NCBI GenBank assembly: GCA_023665325.1
Contig: JAMPED010000003.1
Span: 1-64,000, forward strand
Direction of reading: 5' to 3'
Length of the DNA stretch: 64,000 nt
Source: Acetobacter sp.
Lineage (GTDB): Bacteria > Pseudomonadota > Alphaproteobacteria > RF32 > CAG-239
Shown here piece after piece: positions 7,419-16,843 of the stretch. A program made the position numbers and the translations under genes. Under the pieces are notes generated by a model. That model searched no databases. It was given only the letters and a program-made list of their open reading frames with translations, and was not told the origin of the DNA. Positions within the stretch are counted from its first letter, which is position 1. Each line of letters opens with the position of its first letter.

Positions 7419-9827
7419 ATGAATAACATATTTGATTTTGATGACGAAAACGACCCAATCAGTGCTCCTGTCTATGACAATATTAGCGCGCTTAAGCCTA
7501 TGCCAGATTTTTTAACCGGCTTAAATCCAGAACAAAAAGAAGCCGTGATGAAAACTGATGGCCCATTATTGGTGCTTGCAGGTGCTGGAACAGGTAAAAC
7601 CAAAGTTTTGACTACAAGGCTTGCATATATATTGAATAATAATAACGTTCGTCCGTGGAATTGTTTGGTTGTAACGTTTACGAATCGTGCTGCTAATGAG
7701 ATGAAAGAAAGAGTACGCCAATATATCGGTGACACGGTTAATTCTGTTTGGCTCGGAACTTTTCATAGTATTTGCGTTAAAATCTTACGTAAATATCCGG
7801 AACTTGCCGGCTTAAAACCCAATTTTACTATTTTAGGGGAAGATGATCAAAAAAGAGTTATTAAAAAAATTTTGCAAGATAATAACATCGATGAAAAGCA
7901 ATATACACCTCAAGATATTATTGAGCGAATCTCACGTTATAAAGATAAAGGGCTAACCATTCAAAAAGTTGTTAGTGATTACAAAAGTAACATTACAGCG
8001 TTTCTTTATAAAGAGTATCAGACTCGCCTCGTTGAGCTAAACTGCGTGGACTTCGGTGATATTTTACTTTATGTGTTAGATATGCTGATGAAACCTGAAA
8101 ACAAAGCTGTTTTAGAAGAATATCAAGAACGTTTTAAATATATTATGGTAGATGAGTATCAAGATACAAACGTTACACAATATTTACTACTTCGCTTGCT
8201 TTCGCAAAAATATCGCAACCTTTGCTGTGTGGGTGATGATGACCAATCCATTTACTCTTGGCGTGGTGCTGAGATTGAAAATATTTTAAAATTTAATGAC
8301 GATTTTCCCGAAGCAACAACTATTCGACTCGAGCGAAATTATCGCTCCACCGCAAATATTTTGAATGCAGCATCTGCCGTAATTGCGCATAATTCTAAAA
8401 GACTTGGCAAAACATTAAAAGTTGCGGAACATAGTCCTGTATCAGAATGCAAGAATGAAAAAGTTCAAGTTGTTAGCACATATAGTGGAGATGATGAGGC
8501 AAAATTTATCGCCCACAAAATTGAAGATTTACATTATGATAATTTTTCATACGAGCAGATGGCTGTTTTGGTGCGCACTGCATCGCAAACCCGTGCATTT
8601 GAAGAGGTATTTATTAAAGAATCCATTCCGTATAAAGTTGTAGGCGGTTTAAAATTCTATGAACGAGCAGAAATTAGAGATATGCTCGCATATTTTCGGT
8701 TGATTTTACAACCAAGCGATGACCTAGCTTTTGAACGAATCATCAACAAACCTGCAAGAGGAATCGGCGAAAAAACAGTTGATAAGTTTCGTGAGCGCGC
8801 AAGATTTGAGCACATCCCTCTTTATCAAGCTATGATGAATATGGTTGATGATGGAGAGTTCAAAGGAAAAACTAAGGCTGCATTAGAAGGATTTATTGCA
8901 AATATTTCGGAATGGCGCAAAACTATGCAAGCTATAACTCTTGGTGATTTGGCTGAACAAGTGTTTGACGAATCCGGCTATAAAGCAATGCTGGAGGCGG
9001 ATAAATCAGTTGAAGCACCAGGGAGAATCGAGAACATTAAAGAGCTTATCAGTGTGATGAGCGATTCAGAAACCTACCCTACTCTTTCAGACTTTTTAGA
9101 ACACGTAAGCCTTGTGATTGATAATGAACACACAGATAATAGTAATAAGGTTATTGTTTCAACTTTACACGCTGCTAAAGGACTTGAATTTGATGCCGTT
9201 TTTCTTCCGGGGTGGGAAGAGGGAATTTTTCCTCATCAGAAATGTTTGGATTGCGGCGGTGAAGAAGGAATTGAAGAAGAGCGTCGCTTAGCATATGTTG
9301 CTATCACTCGTGCGAAACGGATTTTATTTATCACAATGGCATTTAGCCGCAAACTTTATGGACAATGGCAGAATAATATGCCCTCTCGTTTTTTGAATGA
9401 ATTACCGCCATCGTGTATTGAATTATGTAATAACACAGGATATGGCGCACCTAAGGCTAATACTTATGGCGGAAATTATGGTGGTAGTAAAGAGTATTAT
9501 AAAAAAGATTATGATGGATATCGTGGTAGCGATTCATATTTTGGTGGATACAGTAAGTCGTATTCAAAACGAGAAAAAAGTGGTTACTTTGACAGTTATG
9601 AAAGTGCTGCCTATGATGAATATGACGATGACGATAGATATTCGACTCGAGCATCTAATGATTATTTTTATCAAAAGAAAAAAACTTCACCACTTGTGGG
9701 AATCCGAGTTTATCATCCAAGTTTTGGATATGGTAAAATTATCAATGTTGAGGGTGATAAATGCGAGGTCTTTTTTGATAAATTTGGCAAAAAGAAGATT
9801 ATGGGAAGCTTTTTAGAAAAGTGTTGA
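7419..9827 (+). CDS. uvrD: UvrD/PcrA-type DNA helicase
   Basis: This is a superfamily 1A 3'-5' helicase for nucleotide excision and mismatch repair and for clearing stalled forks. With the ATG at 7419 it has 802 residues. Walker A AGAGTGKT is at 54-61, 'VDEYQDTN' is motif II, 'GDDDQSIYSWRGA' motif III, 'RLERNYRST' motif IV and 'VAITRAKRILFI' motif VI. Between the helicase core and a C-terminal Tudor-like domain ('YHPSFGYGKIINVEG') lies a ~75-residue linker rich in Gly, Tyr, Ser and Asp. The ATG has only a weak ribosome binding site; an in-frame TTG at 7350 is less likely. Confidence 0.92.
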   Translation: MNNIFDFDDENDPISAPVYDNISALKPMPDFLTGLNPEQKEAVMKTDGPLLVLAGAGTGKTKVLTTRLAYILNNNNVRPWNCLVVTFTNRAANEMKERVRQYIGDTVNSVWLGTFHSICVKILRKYPELAGLKPNFTILGEDDQKRVIKKILQDNNIDEKQYTPQDIIERISRYKDKGLTIQKVVSDYKSNITAFLYKEYQTRLVELNCVDFGDILLYVLDMLMKPENKAVLEEYQERFKYIMVDEYQDTNVTQYLLLRLLSQKYRNLCCVGDDDQSIYSWRGAEIENILKFNDDFPEATTIRLERNYRSTANILNAASAVIAHNSKRLGKTLKVAEHSPVSECKNEKVQVVSTYSGDDEAKFIAHKIEDLHYDNFSYEQMAVLVRTASQTRAFEEVFIKESIPYKVVGGLKFYERAEIRDMLAYFRLILQPSDDLAFERIINKPARGIGEKTVDKFRERARFEHIPLYQAMMNMVDDGEFKGKTKAALEGFIANISEWRKTMQAITLGDLAEQVFDESGYKAMLEADKSVEAPGRIENIKELISVMSDSETYPTLSDFLEHVSLVIDNEHTDNSNKVIVSTLHAAKGLEFDAVFLPGWEEGIFPHQKCLDCGGEEGIEEERRLAYVAITRAKRILFITMAFSRKLYGQWQNNMPSRFLNELPPSCIELCNNTGYGAPKANTYGGNYGGSKEYYKKDYDGYRGSDSYFGGYSKSYSKREKSGYFDSYESAAYDEYDDDDRYSTRASNDYFYQKKKTSPLVGIRVYHPSFGYGKIINVEGDKCEVFFDKFGKKKIMGSFLEKC

Positions 9828-9832
9828 TATGA

Positions 9833-9858
9833 AAACGCCCCGCTAATGCAGGGCGTTA
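9833..9858. terminator. Shared terminator between uvrD and the outer-membrane protein gene
   Basis: AACGCCC (9834-9840) pairs with GGGCGTT (9851-9857) between two convergent genes. T-rich flanks are modest on either side. Confidence 0.6.
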
Positions 9859-9876
9859 TATCTTAAGAGAATCGAG

Positions 9877-10701
9877 TTAGAACATATAACGAAGTCCGAG
9901 TGAGAACTCTGTTAAGCTTTTAACATATTCATCATCATCCATTTTTACATAGCGAGCCATAGCACGCAAAGCAAAATGTTCATTGATACTATATTGTGCA
10001 CCAAGACCAATGCGGAATCCTAAAGAATCAAAACTTTTACTTTCAGACAAATATTTTTCTCGTTCTCCTGTATCTGAATTTAATGCTGACATATTTAAGT
10101 TTGTATCAAAGTCATATTGAGCCAATCCGAGTGATGTTATAATTTCAATATCTTGTGTAACAGGAATGTATCCTAACAAATCAACACCAAAAGCTTTATA
10201 GCTAATTGTTGTTGTATCGTAGTCTTCGTCTCCATCATATTCTGTACTTTCAAAAAATGTATTGTCGCGGTGTTTTTCCTCACCTGACTGCTGGTAAAAC
10301 GCTTCTACACCAAAATATTTGTTTATTTTTACTCCCAACACCCCACTAATTGCTTTATTACCATCTTCAAAATACCCTGTATTTCCGTCATAATCTCTCA
10401 CCCATTGGTCTGTTCCAAATTTCATTGATGTTGTAGCGACATCTAATCCGATATATGGGCGAATGGTATTTGAATTGTCGGACATATATCTGCGTTCATT
10501 ATAATTTCTCTCTTCTTCTCTAGTGATACGACGATATTGTGGAGATTGTCTGGTGTATTTTGGTTCTTCACGATAACGAACTTGACGTTGCTCATAACGA
10601 GGTTGTTCTTCGTAATAGTATCCGTTTTCTTCATAATAACGTGCTTGTGCATTATAGGCTAAAACGGTGAATATGCCTGCTAACATTAAAAGTTTTCTCA
10701 T
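9877..10701 (-). CDS. Outer-membrane beta-barrel protein
   Basis: The 274-residue product starts with a signal peptide (residues 1-20, cleavage after 'NAQA'). A Tyr/Arg/Glu-rich segment of about 50 residues follows, then a ~200-residue region with alternating hydrophobic strands from 'IRPYIGLDVATTS' to a C-terminal 'SLGLRYMF'. The terminal Phe is the typical signal for BAM-dependent insertion. It looks like an 8-stranded opacity/OmpW-like porin-family barrel. The Tyr-rich part would be periplasmic or exposed. It is preceded by a long structured leader with a terminator, so expression is probably attenuated. Confidence 0.8.
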   Translation of the reverse strand: MRKLLMLAGIFTVLAYNAQARYYEENGYYYEEQPRYEQRQVRYREEPKYTRQSPQYRRITREEERNYNERRYMSDNSNTIRPYIGLDVATTSMKFGTDQWVRDYDGNTGYFEDGNKAISGVLGVKINKYFGVEAFYQQSGEEKHRDNTFFESTEYDGDEDYDTTTISYKAFGVDLLGYIPVTQDIEIITSLGLAQYDFDTNLNMSALNSDTGEREKYLSESKSFDSLGFRIGLGAQYSINEHFALRAMARYVKMDDDEYVKSLTEFSLGLRYMF

Positions 10702-10721
10702 ATCTAACTTCCTTCTTTCTA

Positions 10722-10930
10722 TAGTTTAAAGAAAAAGCCATCTTTTTGTGAGATGACTGGAAGTTGAAAGCTGCTAAGAAACAGTGCGGTATATTCACCG
10801 CATAGGTATATTTTACCGCCTTCCAGTCTTACGCTGCAAGGCCTGTAAAAGTTTCGTCTTTACATATAGACGTTCTTAGAGAGGCTTTCAAACCTCAGAA
10901 TATCCTTTTTCGATATTCCGAGACTACAGT
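10722..10930 (-). promoter_or_regulatory. Structured 5' leader L1 (riboswitch/attenuator-like)
   Basis: From the 5' end on the minus strand: an 11-bp hairpin with loop GAAAAAG; a 16-nt hairpin GAGGTTTGAAAGCCTC; CGTCT/AGACG with an 8-nt loop; a long stem TTTTAC..GCCTT / AAGGC..GTAAAA; GCGGT/ACCGC; then a terminator. GACTGGAAG (10828-10820) can pair with CTTCCAGTC (10763-10755), which overlaps four bases of the terminator's 5' arm. The order and size of these elements match leader L2 at 40.4 kb, including the 16-nt hairpin and the CGTCT/AGACG stem. I do not recognise it as a named riboswitch class. Confidence 0.7.
10731..10758 (-). terminator. Leader terminator before the outer-membrane protein gene
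   Basis: On the minus strand AGTCATCT (10758-10751) pairs with AGATGGCT (10743-10736) and is followed by TTTTTCTTT. It lies upstream of the ribosome binding site AGAAGGAAG, so it would stop transcription before the gene. Confidence 0.7.
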
Positions 10931-10957
10931 ATAATAAAAAGTTTAAGATATCGTAAA
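10928..10957 (-). promoter_or_regulatory. Promoter of leader L1
   Basis: On the minus strand TTTACG (10957-10952) and TATACT (10933-10928) are 18 bases apart, placing the start of transcription just before the first leader hairpin. Confidence 0.45.
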
Positions 10958-10959
10958 CA

Positions 10960-11427
10960 CTAACTCTCTTTTCTAAATGAAAAATATTTATGCACGAAAA
11001 ATGTTATTATCGTGATGATAGTGATACAACAGAGTTGGGCTACTGCCTTGTTGAGGTTCGGAATTTGTAACAAAAAACTATCTACTGGTAATGATTGTTG
11101 AATCTGTATAATACGCACAAAAAATGCTAATAATGCAATATTTACAAAGTACAGCACAATATATGAAGAAAAAGCCTTTGCATATTCTTTATAAAAATTT
11201 CCGTGGCTTTGAAACACATAATAGCGCATTGTAGCGATGGAGATATTTATATTTATCAAATTCATCAATAGTAGAGATAATTGCTCTTTGCCATTTGTTA
11301 CGTATAAGAATCCGTAATATATTAAAAATGACAGTGCCGTATTAAACCCACCAACTAGCAAAAAGCGGATTTTTTGGTTCAATCTAAACCAAATATTTTC
11401 AATCTTTTTATATAGGGTAACAATCAT
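10960..11427 (-). CDS. GtrA-family membrane protein
   Basis: The 155-residue protein has four hydrophobic helices, at about residues 21-42, 48-66, 85-108 and 127-148, and the GtrA N-terminal signature 'IRFLLVGGFNTALSFLIYY'. GtrA proteins are thought to help move polyprenyl-linked sugars across the inner membrane for O-antigen or cell-wall modification. No glucosyltransferase partner lies next to it, although a GT2 gene is 6 kb away. It runs leftward towards leader L1. Confidence 0.85.
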   Translation of the reverse strand: MIVTLYKKIENIWFRLNQKIRFLLVGGFNTALSFLIYYGFLYVTNGKEQLSLLLMNLININISIATMRYYVFQSHGNFYKEYAKAFSSYIVLYFVNIALLAFFVRIIQIQQSLPVDSFLLQIPNLNKAVAQLCCITIITIITFFVHKYFSFRKES

Positions 11428-11579
11428 TTCAATACCTCATCATTAGTTTTAATTAAGTTTAGCTCTATATTGTCTAAAATACAGTAAATTTTTTTGTTTT
11501 TCCCGATTCGGATAAATTTAAACTTGAAAAAAAGTTGTTTCGTGGTAGTACTCTAGAGTATTTTGTAAGGAGATAAAAG

Positions 11580-11867
11580 ATGTCTATTGATAATGACACA
11601 GTACGGCGAATTGCCTTTTTAGCACGGCTTAAAGTTGAACAAGATAAGCTTGAAGAAACAAAAGAAGAATTTAACAAAATTTTAGCTTGGGTAGAAGAAC
11701 TTGGTGAAGTTAATACAGATAATGTTGAGCCATTAGTTTCTGTTAATAACGAAACGCTTACTTTGCGACAAGATGAGGTTACCGCCGGACATATTAGTGA
11801 AGAGATATTAGCCAATGCTCCAGCAAAAGAATATGGCTATTTTGTTGTTCCAAAGGTTGTGGAGTAG
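11580..11867 (+). CDS. gatC: Asp/Glu-tRNA amidotransferase subunit C
   Basis: GatC (95 residues) is the small belt subunit that wraps GatA and GatB in the complex amidating mischarged Glu-tRNA(Gln) and Asp-tRNA(Asn). It shows 'VRRIAFLARLKV' at the N-terminus and the conserved 'EEFNKILAWVEELGEVNTDNVEP' linker. A strong AAGGAG precedes the ATG. It is the first gene of gatCAB, six bases ahead of gatA. The cell probably lacks GlnRS, AsnRS or both (inference). Confidence 0.95.
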   Translation: MSIDNDTVRRIAFLARLKVEQDKLEETKEEFNKILAWVEELGEVNTDNVEPLVSVNNETLTLRQDEVTAGHISEEILANAPAKEYGYFVVPKVVE

Positions 11868-11873
11868 AAAGAT

Positions 11874-13328
11874 ATGACTAATTTAACAGATTTAACTATT
11901 AGCGAATCGCTTACAAAATTAAGATCAAAAGAAATTTCTCCTGTGGAGCTGACACAAGCTTATATTGAGAAAATGGGGGAAAATGATAAATATAATGCTT
12001 ATGTTACCCAAACGGCTGAACAAGCTTTAGAATGTGCAAAAGAATCTGAAAAGAGATATGCAAATGGCACTAACCGTTCTCTAGAGGGAATCGCCTTAGG
12101 TATTAAAGATTTATTTTGCACAAAAGATATACGCACAACAGCTTGTTCGCATATTATAGATAGTTTTATCCCGCAATACGAATCGACTGTTACACAAAAC
12201 TTGCTTGATGATGGGGCATTGTTTTTAGGGAAACTTAACCTTGATGAATTTGCAATGGGGGGGAGCAATGAAACGAGTTATTTTGGTCCAGTAGTTAATC
12301 CTTGGAGTAAAGATACAAAACTTGTTGCCGGTGGATCTTCTGGTGGTTCTGCTGCGGCTGTGGCTGCAAAGATGTGTGCCGCCGCCACAGGTACTGATAC
12401 TGGTGGCTCTATTCGTCAACCATCTGCTTTTTGTGGTGTGACCGGAATTAAACCTACATACGGGCGCTGTTCTCGTTATGGAATTGTTGCTTTTGCTTCA
12501 TCTTTAGACCAAGCTGGTCCTATTTGTAAAGATGTAACAGACTGTGCCTTATTACTAAACAGTATGGCTGGATATGATGCAAAAGATTCTACATCTTCAA
12601 GAGTTGCTGTTCCAGATTTTACTTCTTTTATTGAACAAGATATTAAAGGTCTGCGAATCGGCATTCCAGAAGAATATCGTCCGGATGGGCTAAACCCTGA
12701 AGTTGCCGCATATTGGGATAAAGCTGCTGAAATTTTGAAAGCTCAAGGTGCAGAAATTGTACATATTAGCTTACCACATACCAAATATGCGTTACCGACA
12801 TATTATGTGATTGCACCTGCGGAGGCTTCTTCTAATCTTGCACGTTATGATGGTGTTCGTTATGGTAATCGTGTTGATGGAAATGGTTTGGATGAATTAT
12901 ACATCAATACAAGAACAGAAGGATTTGGTAAAGAAGTTAAACGCCGTATTCTTATTGGAACATATGTGTTATCTGCTGGATATTATGATGCATATTACCT
13001 GAAGGCACAGAAAGTTCGTCGTCTAATTAAAAATGACTTTGATGAGGCATTTAATAAGTGTGATGTGATTTTGACACCTACAAGTCCTATTGAGCCATTT
13101 GCAATCGGTGATAAAAAAATGGCAGAAAATCCAATTAATATGTATCTGAATGACGTATTTACTGTATCTGTTAATCTTGCTGGACTTCCTGCTATGAGTC
13201 TGCCGATTGGATTATCAGCAAATGGACTACCGCTTGGAATGCAACTCATCGGGAAAAGCTTTGATGAAGCAACGATATTTAAAACCGCTTATCAATTAGA
13301 GCGTGGTGCAAATTTTATTAGGATGTAA
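11874..13328 (+). CDS. gatA: Glutamyl/aspartyl-tRNA amidotransferase subunit A
   Basis: GatA is the amidase-signature subunit that hydrolyses glutamine to supply ammonia. The 484-residue protein has the Ser-cisSer-Lys machinery: Lys in 'LGIKDLFC', the Gly/Ser loop '[13 protein letters not shown]' and the nucleophile region '[13 protein letters not shown]'. Length is normal. It lies six bases after gatC and six before gatB, so the three are surely co-transcribed. Confidence 0.97.
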   Translation: MTNLTDLTISESLTKLRSKEISPVELTQAYIEKMGENDKYNAYVTQTAEQALECAKESEKRYANGTNRSLEGIALGIKDLFCTKDIRTTACSHIIDSFIPQYESTVTQNLLDDGALFLGKLNLDEFAMGGSNETSYFGPVVNPWSKDTKLVAGGSSGGSAAAVAAKMCAAATGTDTGGSIRQPSAFCGVTGIKPTYGRCSRYGIVAFASSLDQAGPICKDVTDCALLLNSMAGYDAKDSTSSRVAVPDFTSFIEQDIKGLRIGIPEEYRPDGLNPEVAAYWDKAAEILKAQGAEIVHISLPHTKYALPTYYVIAPAEASSNLARYDGVRYGNRVDGNGLDELYINTRTEGFGKEVKRRILIGTYVLSAGYYDAYYLKAQKVRRLIKNDFDEAFNKCDVILTPTSPIEPFAIGDKKMAENPINMYLNDVFTVSVNLAGLPAMSLPIGLSANGLPLGMQLIGKSFDEATIFKTAYQLERGANFIRM

Positions 13329-13333
13329 AAAAA

Positions 13334-14791
13334 ATGGCAGAATATATTATCGAAACAGAAAAAGGAAAATGGGAAATTATCTGCGGACTTGAAATTCATT
13401 GTCAGATTATATCCAAGTCAAAAATTTTTAGTGGTGCTTCTACAGAATTTGGTGATGACGTTAACGAAAATGTATCATTTGTGGATGCAGGTATGCCGGG
13501 GATGTTACCTACCTTAAATATGGAATGTGTGCACCAAGCGGTTAAAACTGGTCTGGGACTTAATGCGGTTATCAATAAATACTCCGAATTTTCACGTAAA
13601 AATTATTTCTATGCCGATTTACCACAGGGCTACCAAATTACACAATTCGTTCATCCCATTGTTGGTGAGGGAGCGATTGATATTGACCTTGCAGATGGTT
13701 CAACTAAGAAAATCCGTATTGAGAGAATGCATATTGAACAGGATGCAGGCAAGTCCATCCACGATATTGATCCTAAGAAAAGTTTTATTGACTTGAACCG
13801 TGCTGGTGTGGGGTTAATGGAAATCGTTACAAAACCAGACTTTAAAGCCCCTGAAGAAGCGGGAGCTTTTTTACGTAAACTCCGCTCTATTTTGCGTTAT
13901 CTTGAAACTTGCGATGGAAATATGGATGAAGGCTCTATGCGTTGCGACGTTAATGTTTCTGTGCGCCCATACGGTTCTAATGAGCTACGTACACGTTGTG
14001 AAATGAAGAATGTAAACAGTGTTAAGTTTGTTATGCAGGCTATCGAATCGGAAGCTAAACGACATATTGAAGTTTATGAAAATGGCGGTGAGATTTGCCA
14101 AGAAACACGACAGTTTGACCCTGTAACGCTTTCTACAAAAGTTATGCGCAAAAAAGAATTTGCTCACGATTATCGTTATTTTCCAGAACCAGATTTACCA
14201 CCACTTATTTTAAGCGATGAATTTATTGAAAAAATTAAAAATGAATTGGTGGAATTACCAGACATTAAAAAAGCTCGTTTTGTTAATGAACTTGGATTGA
14301 CGGCTTATGACGCTATGGTTATTTGCGAAAATAAAGAAGTTGCACAATTCTTTGAAAACGCAGCACAAGGACGAGATGCTAAAAAGGTTGCAAACTGGCT
14401 AATGGGTGATTTTTTTGCGATGCTCAATAAAAGGAATTTAGATATTAAAAATTCTCCTGTTAGTGCTGAAAATTTAGGTAGATTAGTTGATTTAATCAGC
14501 AAAGACATTATTTCTGGTAAAATCGCAAAAGACGTCTTTGAGATTATGGCTGAAACAGGTGAGAATCCTGAAGAGATTGTAGAGAGAAAAGGCTTAAAAC
14601 AAGTTACTGATACTTCTGCAATTGAAGCAATTATTGATACTGTTATTCAAGCTAATCCAGATAATGTTGCAAGCTATAAAGCAGGAAAAGTTAATTTGAT
14701 GGGGTGGTTTGTTGGACAGGTAATGAAACAATCTCAGGGAAAAGCAAATCCAGGGATGGTGAATAAACTGTTGAAAGACAAACTCGGATAA
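13334..14791 (+). CDS. gatB: Aspartyl/glutamyl-tRNA amidotransferase subunit B
   Basis: GatB binds and phosphorylates the mischarged tRNA and completes transamidation. The 485-residue protein contains 'CGLEIHCQI', '[13 protein letters not shown]', 'HIEQDAGKS' and '[13 protein letters not shown]', followed by the C-terminal helical and YqeY-like tail domain that recognises the tRNA elbow. It is the last gene of gatCAB. Confidence 0.97.
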   Translation: MAEYIIETEKGKWEIICGLEIHCQIISKSKIFSGASTEFGDDVNENVSFVDAGMPGMLPTLNMECVHQAVKTGLGLNAVINKYSEFSRKNYFYADLPQGYQITQFVHPIVGEGAIDIDLADGSTKKIRIERMHIEQDAGKSIHDIDPKKSFIDLNRAGVGLMEIVTKPDFKAPEEAGAFLRKLRSILRYLETCDGNMDEGSMRCDVNVSVRPYGSNELRTRCEMKNVNSVKFVMQAIESEAKRHIEVYENGGEICQETRQFDPVTLSTKVMRKKEFAHDYRYFPEPDLPPLILSDEFIEKIKNELVELPDIKKARFVNELGLTAYDAMVICENKEVAQFFENAAQGRDAKKVANWLMGDFFAMLNKRNLDIKNSPVSAENLGRLVDLISKDIISGKIAKDVFEIMAETGENPEEIVERKGLKQVTDTSAIEAIIDTVIQANPDNVASYKAGKVNLMGWFVGQVMKQSQGKANPGMVNKLLKDKLG

Positions 14792-14841
14792 GCTATATAT
14801 TTATAAAATATTAAGTATTTATAGAACTTTAGGTATAAAAA

Positions 14842-14870
14842 TAAGGGTGTAAAGTGCAAAAACACCCTTA
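14842..14870. terminator. Hairpin after gatB
   Basis: AAGGGTG (14843-14849) pairs with CACCCTT (14863-14869). The + side lacks a real T run, so this may be a processing or minus-strand terminator rather than the end of gatCAB. Confidence 0.45.
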
Positions 14871-14955
14871 TAAACATAGACATTAGTTTTATACATCTTT
14901 ATTTTGCAAAAACAACGCTTTATATTGATATTACAATATCAAGAGGAGTTTTGTT

Positions 14956-15150
14956 ATGAGTAAAGTTAATATTGCTAATTATGTCGTTTATGACCTGCAG
15001 AATCGTTTTAACTGTGTTGAACATAATACCCTAGATAATGAAATTGTGGGAATGGTAGCGGAAAATTGGCATAAGAAACACTTTGTTTCTGGCACTAAGG
15101 GAATCAAGTATAATCATAACGAATCTATTCATCAAAAATTTATGATTTAG
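14956..15150 (+). CDS. Small protein of unknown function (64 aa)
   Basis: An AAGAGGAG site precedes the ATG at ideal spacing, so this is probably translated. The product is soluble, with His and Asn in its second half ('ENWHKKHF', 'KYNHNESIHQKF'), one Cys and no signal peptide. I recognise no family. It stands alone between gatB and another small gene. Confidence 0.6.
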   Translation: MSKVNIANYVVYDLQNRFNCVEHNTLDNEIVGMVAENWHKKHFVSGTKGIKYNHNESIHQKFMI

Positions 15151-15268
15151 ACTCGTTTAGAATCTGACCAAATTATATTGTCAATATAGCATTATTAGGA
15201 GCTTTAAAAGATTTTTTTCATTCATACTTTGCATACTGTTCGATTTATAATTTATGTGAGGTATAAAA

Positions 15269-15517
15269 ATGGATAAGGCGAGACAAGATAAATTAGTGGA
15301 CAATATGATTTTTGTTGGCACAATTTATGATAGCTTTGAAGCTCTGGAAGAAACGTTAGGAAAACTTAAACTTGAACGTCCCCTCTTTATTACACACGTG
15401 GCAAAAATGGCTTTTGCCGAAGAAGTTTTTAAACGAGCAGAAGAAGCTCCGGAACTACGCCACTTTACCCCTCCCAACGTACAAACTAAACATACCCAAT
15501 CACGTTTATATAACTAA
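15269..15517 (+). CDS. Small protein of unknown function (82 aa)
   Basis: The frame starts with ATG after TGTGAGG and ends 7 bases before an intrinsic terminator. The first ~65 residues look helical and charged ('SFEALEETLGKLKLERPLF', 'FAEEVFKRAEEAPEL'); the tail is polar. It has no Cys or hydrophobic segment. I do not recognise it. The good context supports a genuine gene. Confidence 0.6.
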   Translation: MDKARQDKLVDNMIFVGTIYDSFEALEETLGKLKLERPLFITHVAKMAFAEEVFKRAEEAPELRHFTPPNVQTKHTQSRLYN

Positions 15518-15524
15518 ATAAAAA

Positions 15525-15554
15525 AAGGCTGCTTCGTGAGGCAGTCTTTTTTTT
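15525..15554 (+). terminator. Intrinsic terminator
   Basis: AAGGCTGC (15525-15532) pairs with GCAGTCTT (15541-15548) and leads into TTTTTTTT. Confidence 0.8.
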
Positions 15555-15632
15555 GACTACCAGTCAAAAAAATGATATATTTAGATTCTCTAATGAAATA
15601 TATATCTATTATTAACTTAAAAAATATTAAAA

Positions 15633-15842
15633 ATGAAACTGAACGAAGACCAAGAAGCTACTCTGTTTGTTGTATCCTTCTTTCTATGGTGTGCTACATT
15701 ACTCAGTGGAATAACGCTTCTTCCTGTTGCAGCTATTCTGCATTTTTCTTCTCATTCAAAAGCGGATATTGTTTTTATAATAGCAATGTCATTTCTTGCC
15801 ATCAGCTTTATTTTTAGGGCTGTGTGGAAAAAAATTTCCTAA
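15633..15842 (+). CDS. Small two-helix membrane protein
   Basis: The 69-residue frame has two clear membrane helices at about residues 10-35 and 45-64 and a Lys-rich end ('RAVWKKIS'). Its stop is inside a strong terminator hairpin. The ribosome binding site is weak. An overlapping frame on the same strand starting at 15572 has no better signal. I recognise no family. Confidence 0.45.
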   Translation: MKLNEDQEATLFVVSFFLWCATLLSGITLLPVAAILHFSSHSKADIVFIIAMSFLAISFIFRAVWKKIS

Positions 15843-15876
15843 AGAAAAACCCCAACTAATTGTTGGGGTTTTTCTT
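15841..15876. terminator. Bidirectional terminator (small membrane protein / secF)
   Basis: AAAAACCCCAAC pairs with GTTGGGGTTTTT between convergent genes, with A/T runs on both sides, so it should serve both strands. Confidence 0.85.
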
Positions 15877-15887
15877 TATGGTCTTCA

Positions 15888-16823
15888 TTAACCGATTGTA
15901 CCGAAAAAGTTATCATCATCTTTATCGTTTACAGCTCTTAAATCAAACAGATTCAAGAATGCAGTACAAATATAGATTGAAGAATATGTACCAATAATCA
16001 AACCAACAAAAATAGTGAAAGCAAAGCTTTCCAATGCCTCACCACCCCAAATATATAATGGTAATACAGCAATTAAAGTTGTTACGCCAGTTAAGATGGT
16101 ACGGGAGAAAATATCGTTAATACTTTTATTTAACAATTCTAGTTGTGGCATTTTTTTATACTTTTTCAAGTTCTCACGAATACGATCATACGTTACCACA
16201 GTATCGTTAATTGAATAACCTACAAGAGTTAAAATTGCCGCAACTGTTGTTAAACTGAAGTCAAAACGAAAATAAGATAATAGTCCCACTGTAATAATTA
16301 TATCGTGGAACAAGCCAACCAATGCACCAAGGGCAAACTGCCATTCAAAACGCATCCAAATATAGAGTGCAATAGCAATCATCGCCAAAACAGAGGCAAC
16401 AATACCCGCTGTTTTTAACTCATCTCCAACTTGAGGACCAACGTTTTCAACACGACGATATTCATAACTGTTACCTAAAATATTTTTAATATCTACAACA
16501 GCTTTTTTCTGTGCATTTTCATCGGCATTTTCAGCTTGTGCACGAATCATCAATTCATCACCTTTATCGCCAATGGTTTGCAAGTTTAATTCATCTAAAT
16601 TCAAAACACTTAATTTTGAACGAATCTCTTCAACATTTATCGGCTGTTCGGATTTAATTTCCATTAACACACCGCCTGAGAAATCAATACCAAAATTGAA
16701 ACTTTTAAAGTACATACTCAGAAAAGATAATACGACCAAAACCGCAGATAACGCATATGTAAACTTCCGCGCTTTCATAAAATCAATATTGGTATCTTTT
16801 GTTATCCATTTTAACATTGTCAT
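15888..16823 (-). CDS. secF: Protein translocase subunit SecF
   Basis: SecF with SecD uses the proton-motive force to pull proteins through SecYEG. The 311-residue protein has a first helix, the periplasmic P1 domain beginning 'FGIDFSGGVLMEI', and five further helices. It includes 'VGYSINDTVVTYDRIREN', the conserved D-x-x-R signature of the RND-type core. AAGGAT precedes the ATG. It follows secD by 20 bases in the order yajC-secD-secF. Confidence 0.96.
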   Translation of the reverse strand: MTMLKWITKDTNIDFMKARKFTYALSAVLVVLSFLSMYFKSFNFGIDFSGGVLMEIKSEQPINVEEIRSKLSVLNLDELNLQTIGDKGDELMIRAQAENADENAQKKAVVDIKNILGNSYEYRRVENVGPQVGDELKTAGIVASVLAMIAIALYIWMRFEWQFALGALVGLFHDIIITVGLLSYFRFDFSLTTVAAILTLVGYSINDTVVTYDRIRENLKKYKKMPQLELLNKSINDIFSRTILTGVTTLIAVLPLYIWGGEALESFAFTIFVGLIIGTYSSIYICTAFLNLFDLRAVNDKDDDNFFGTIG

Positions 16824-16843
16824 TTTATTTATCCTTATTCAAA

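Noticed and set aside
9397..9816. A 139-codon frame inside the end of the uvrD gene.
   Set aside because: Alternate-frame reading of the Gly/Tyr-rich linker; low complexity, no independent start signal.
15572..15817. An 81-codon frame overlapping the small membrane protein gene.
   Set aside because: Cys/Ser/Tyr-rich composition without coherent helices; the other frame gives two clean membrane helices.
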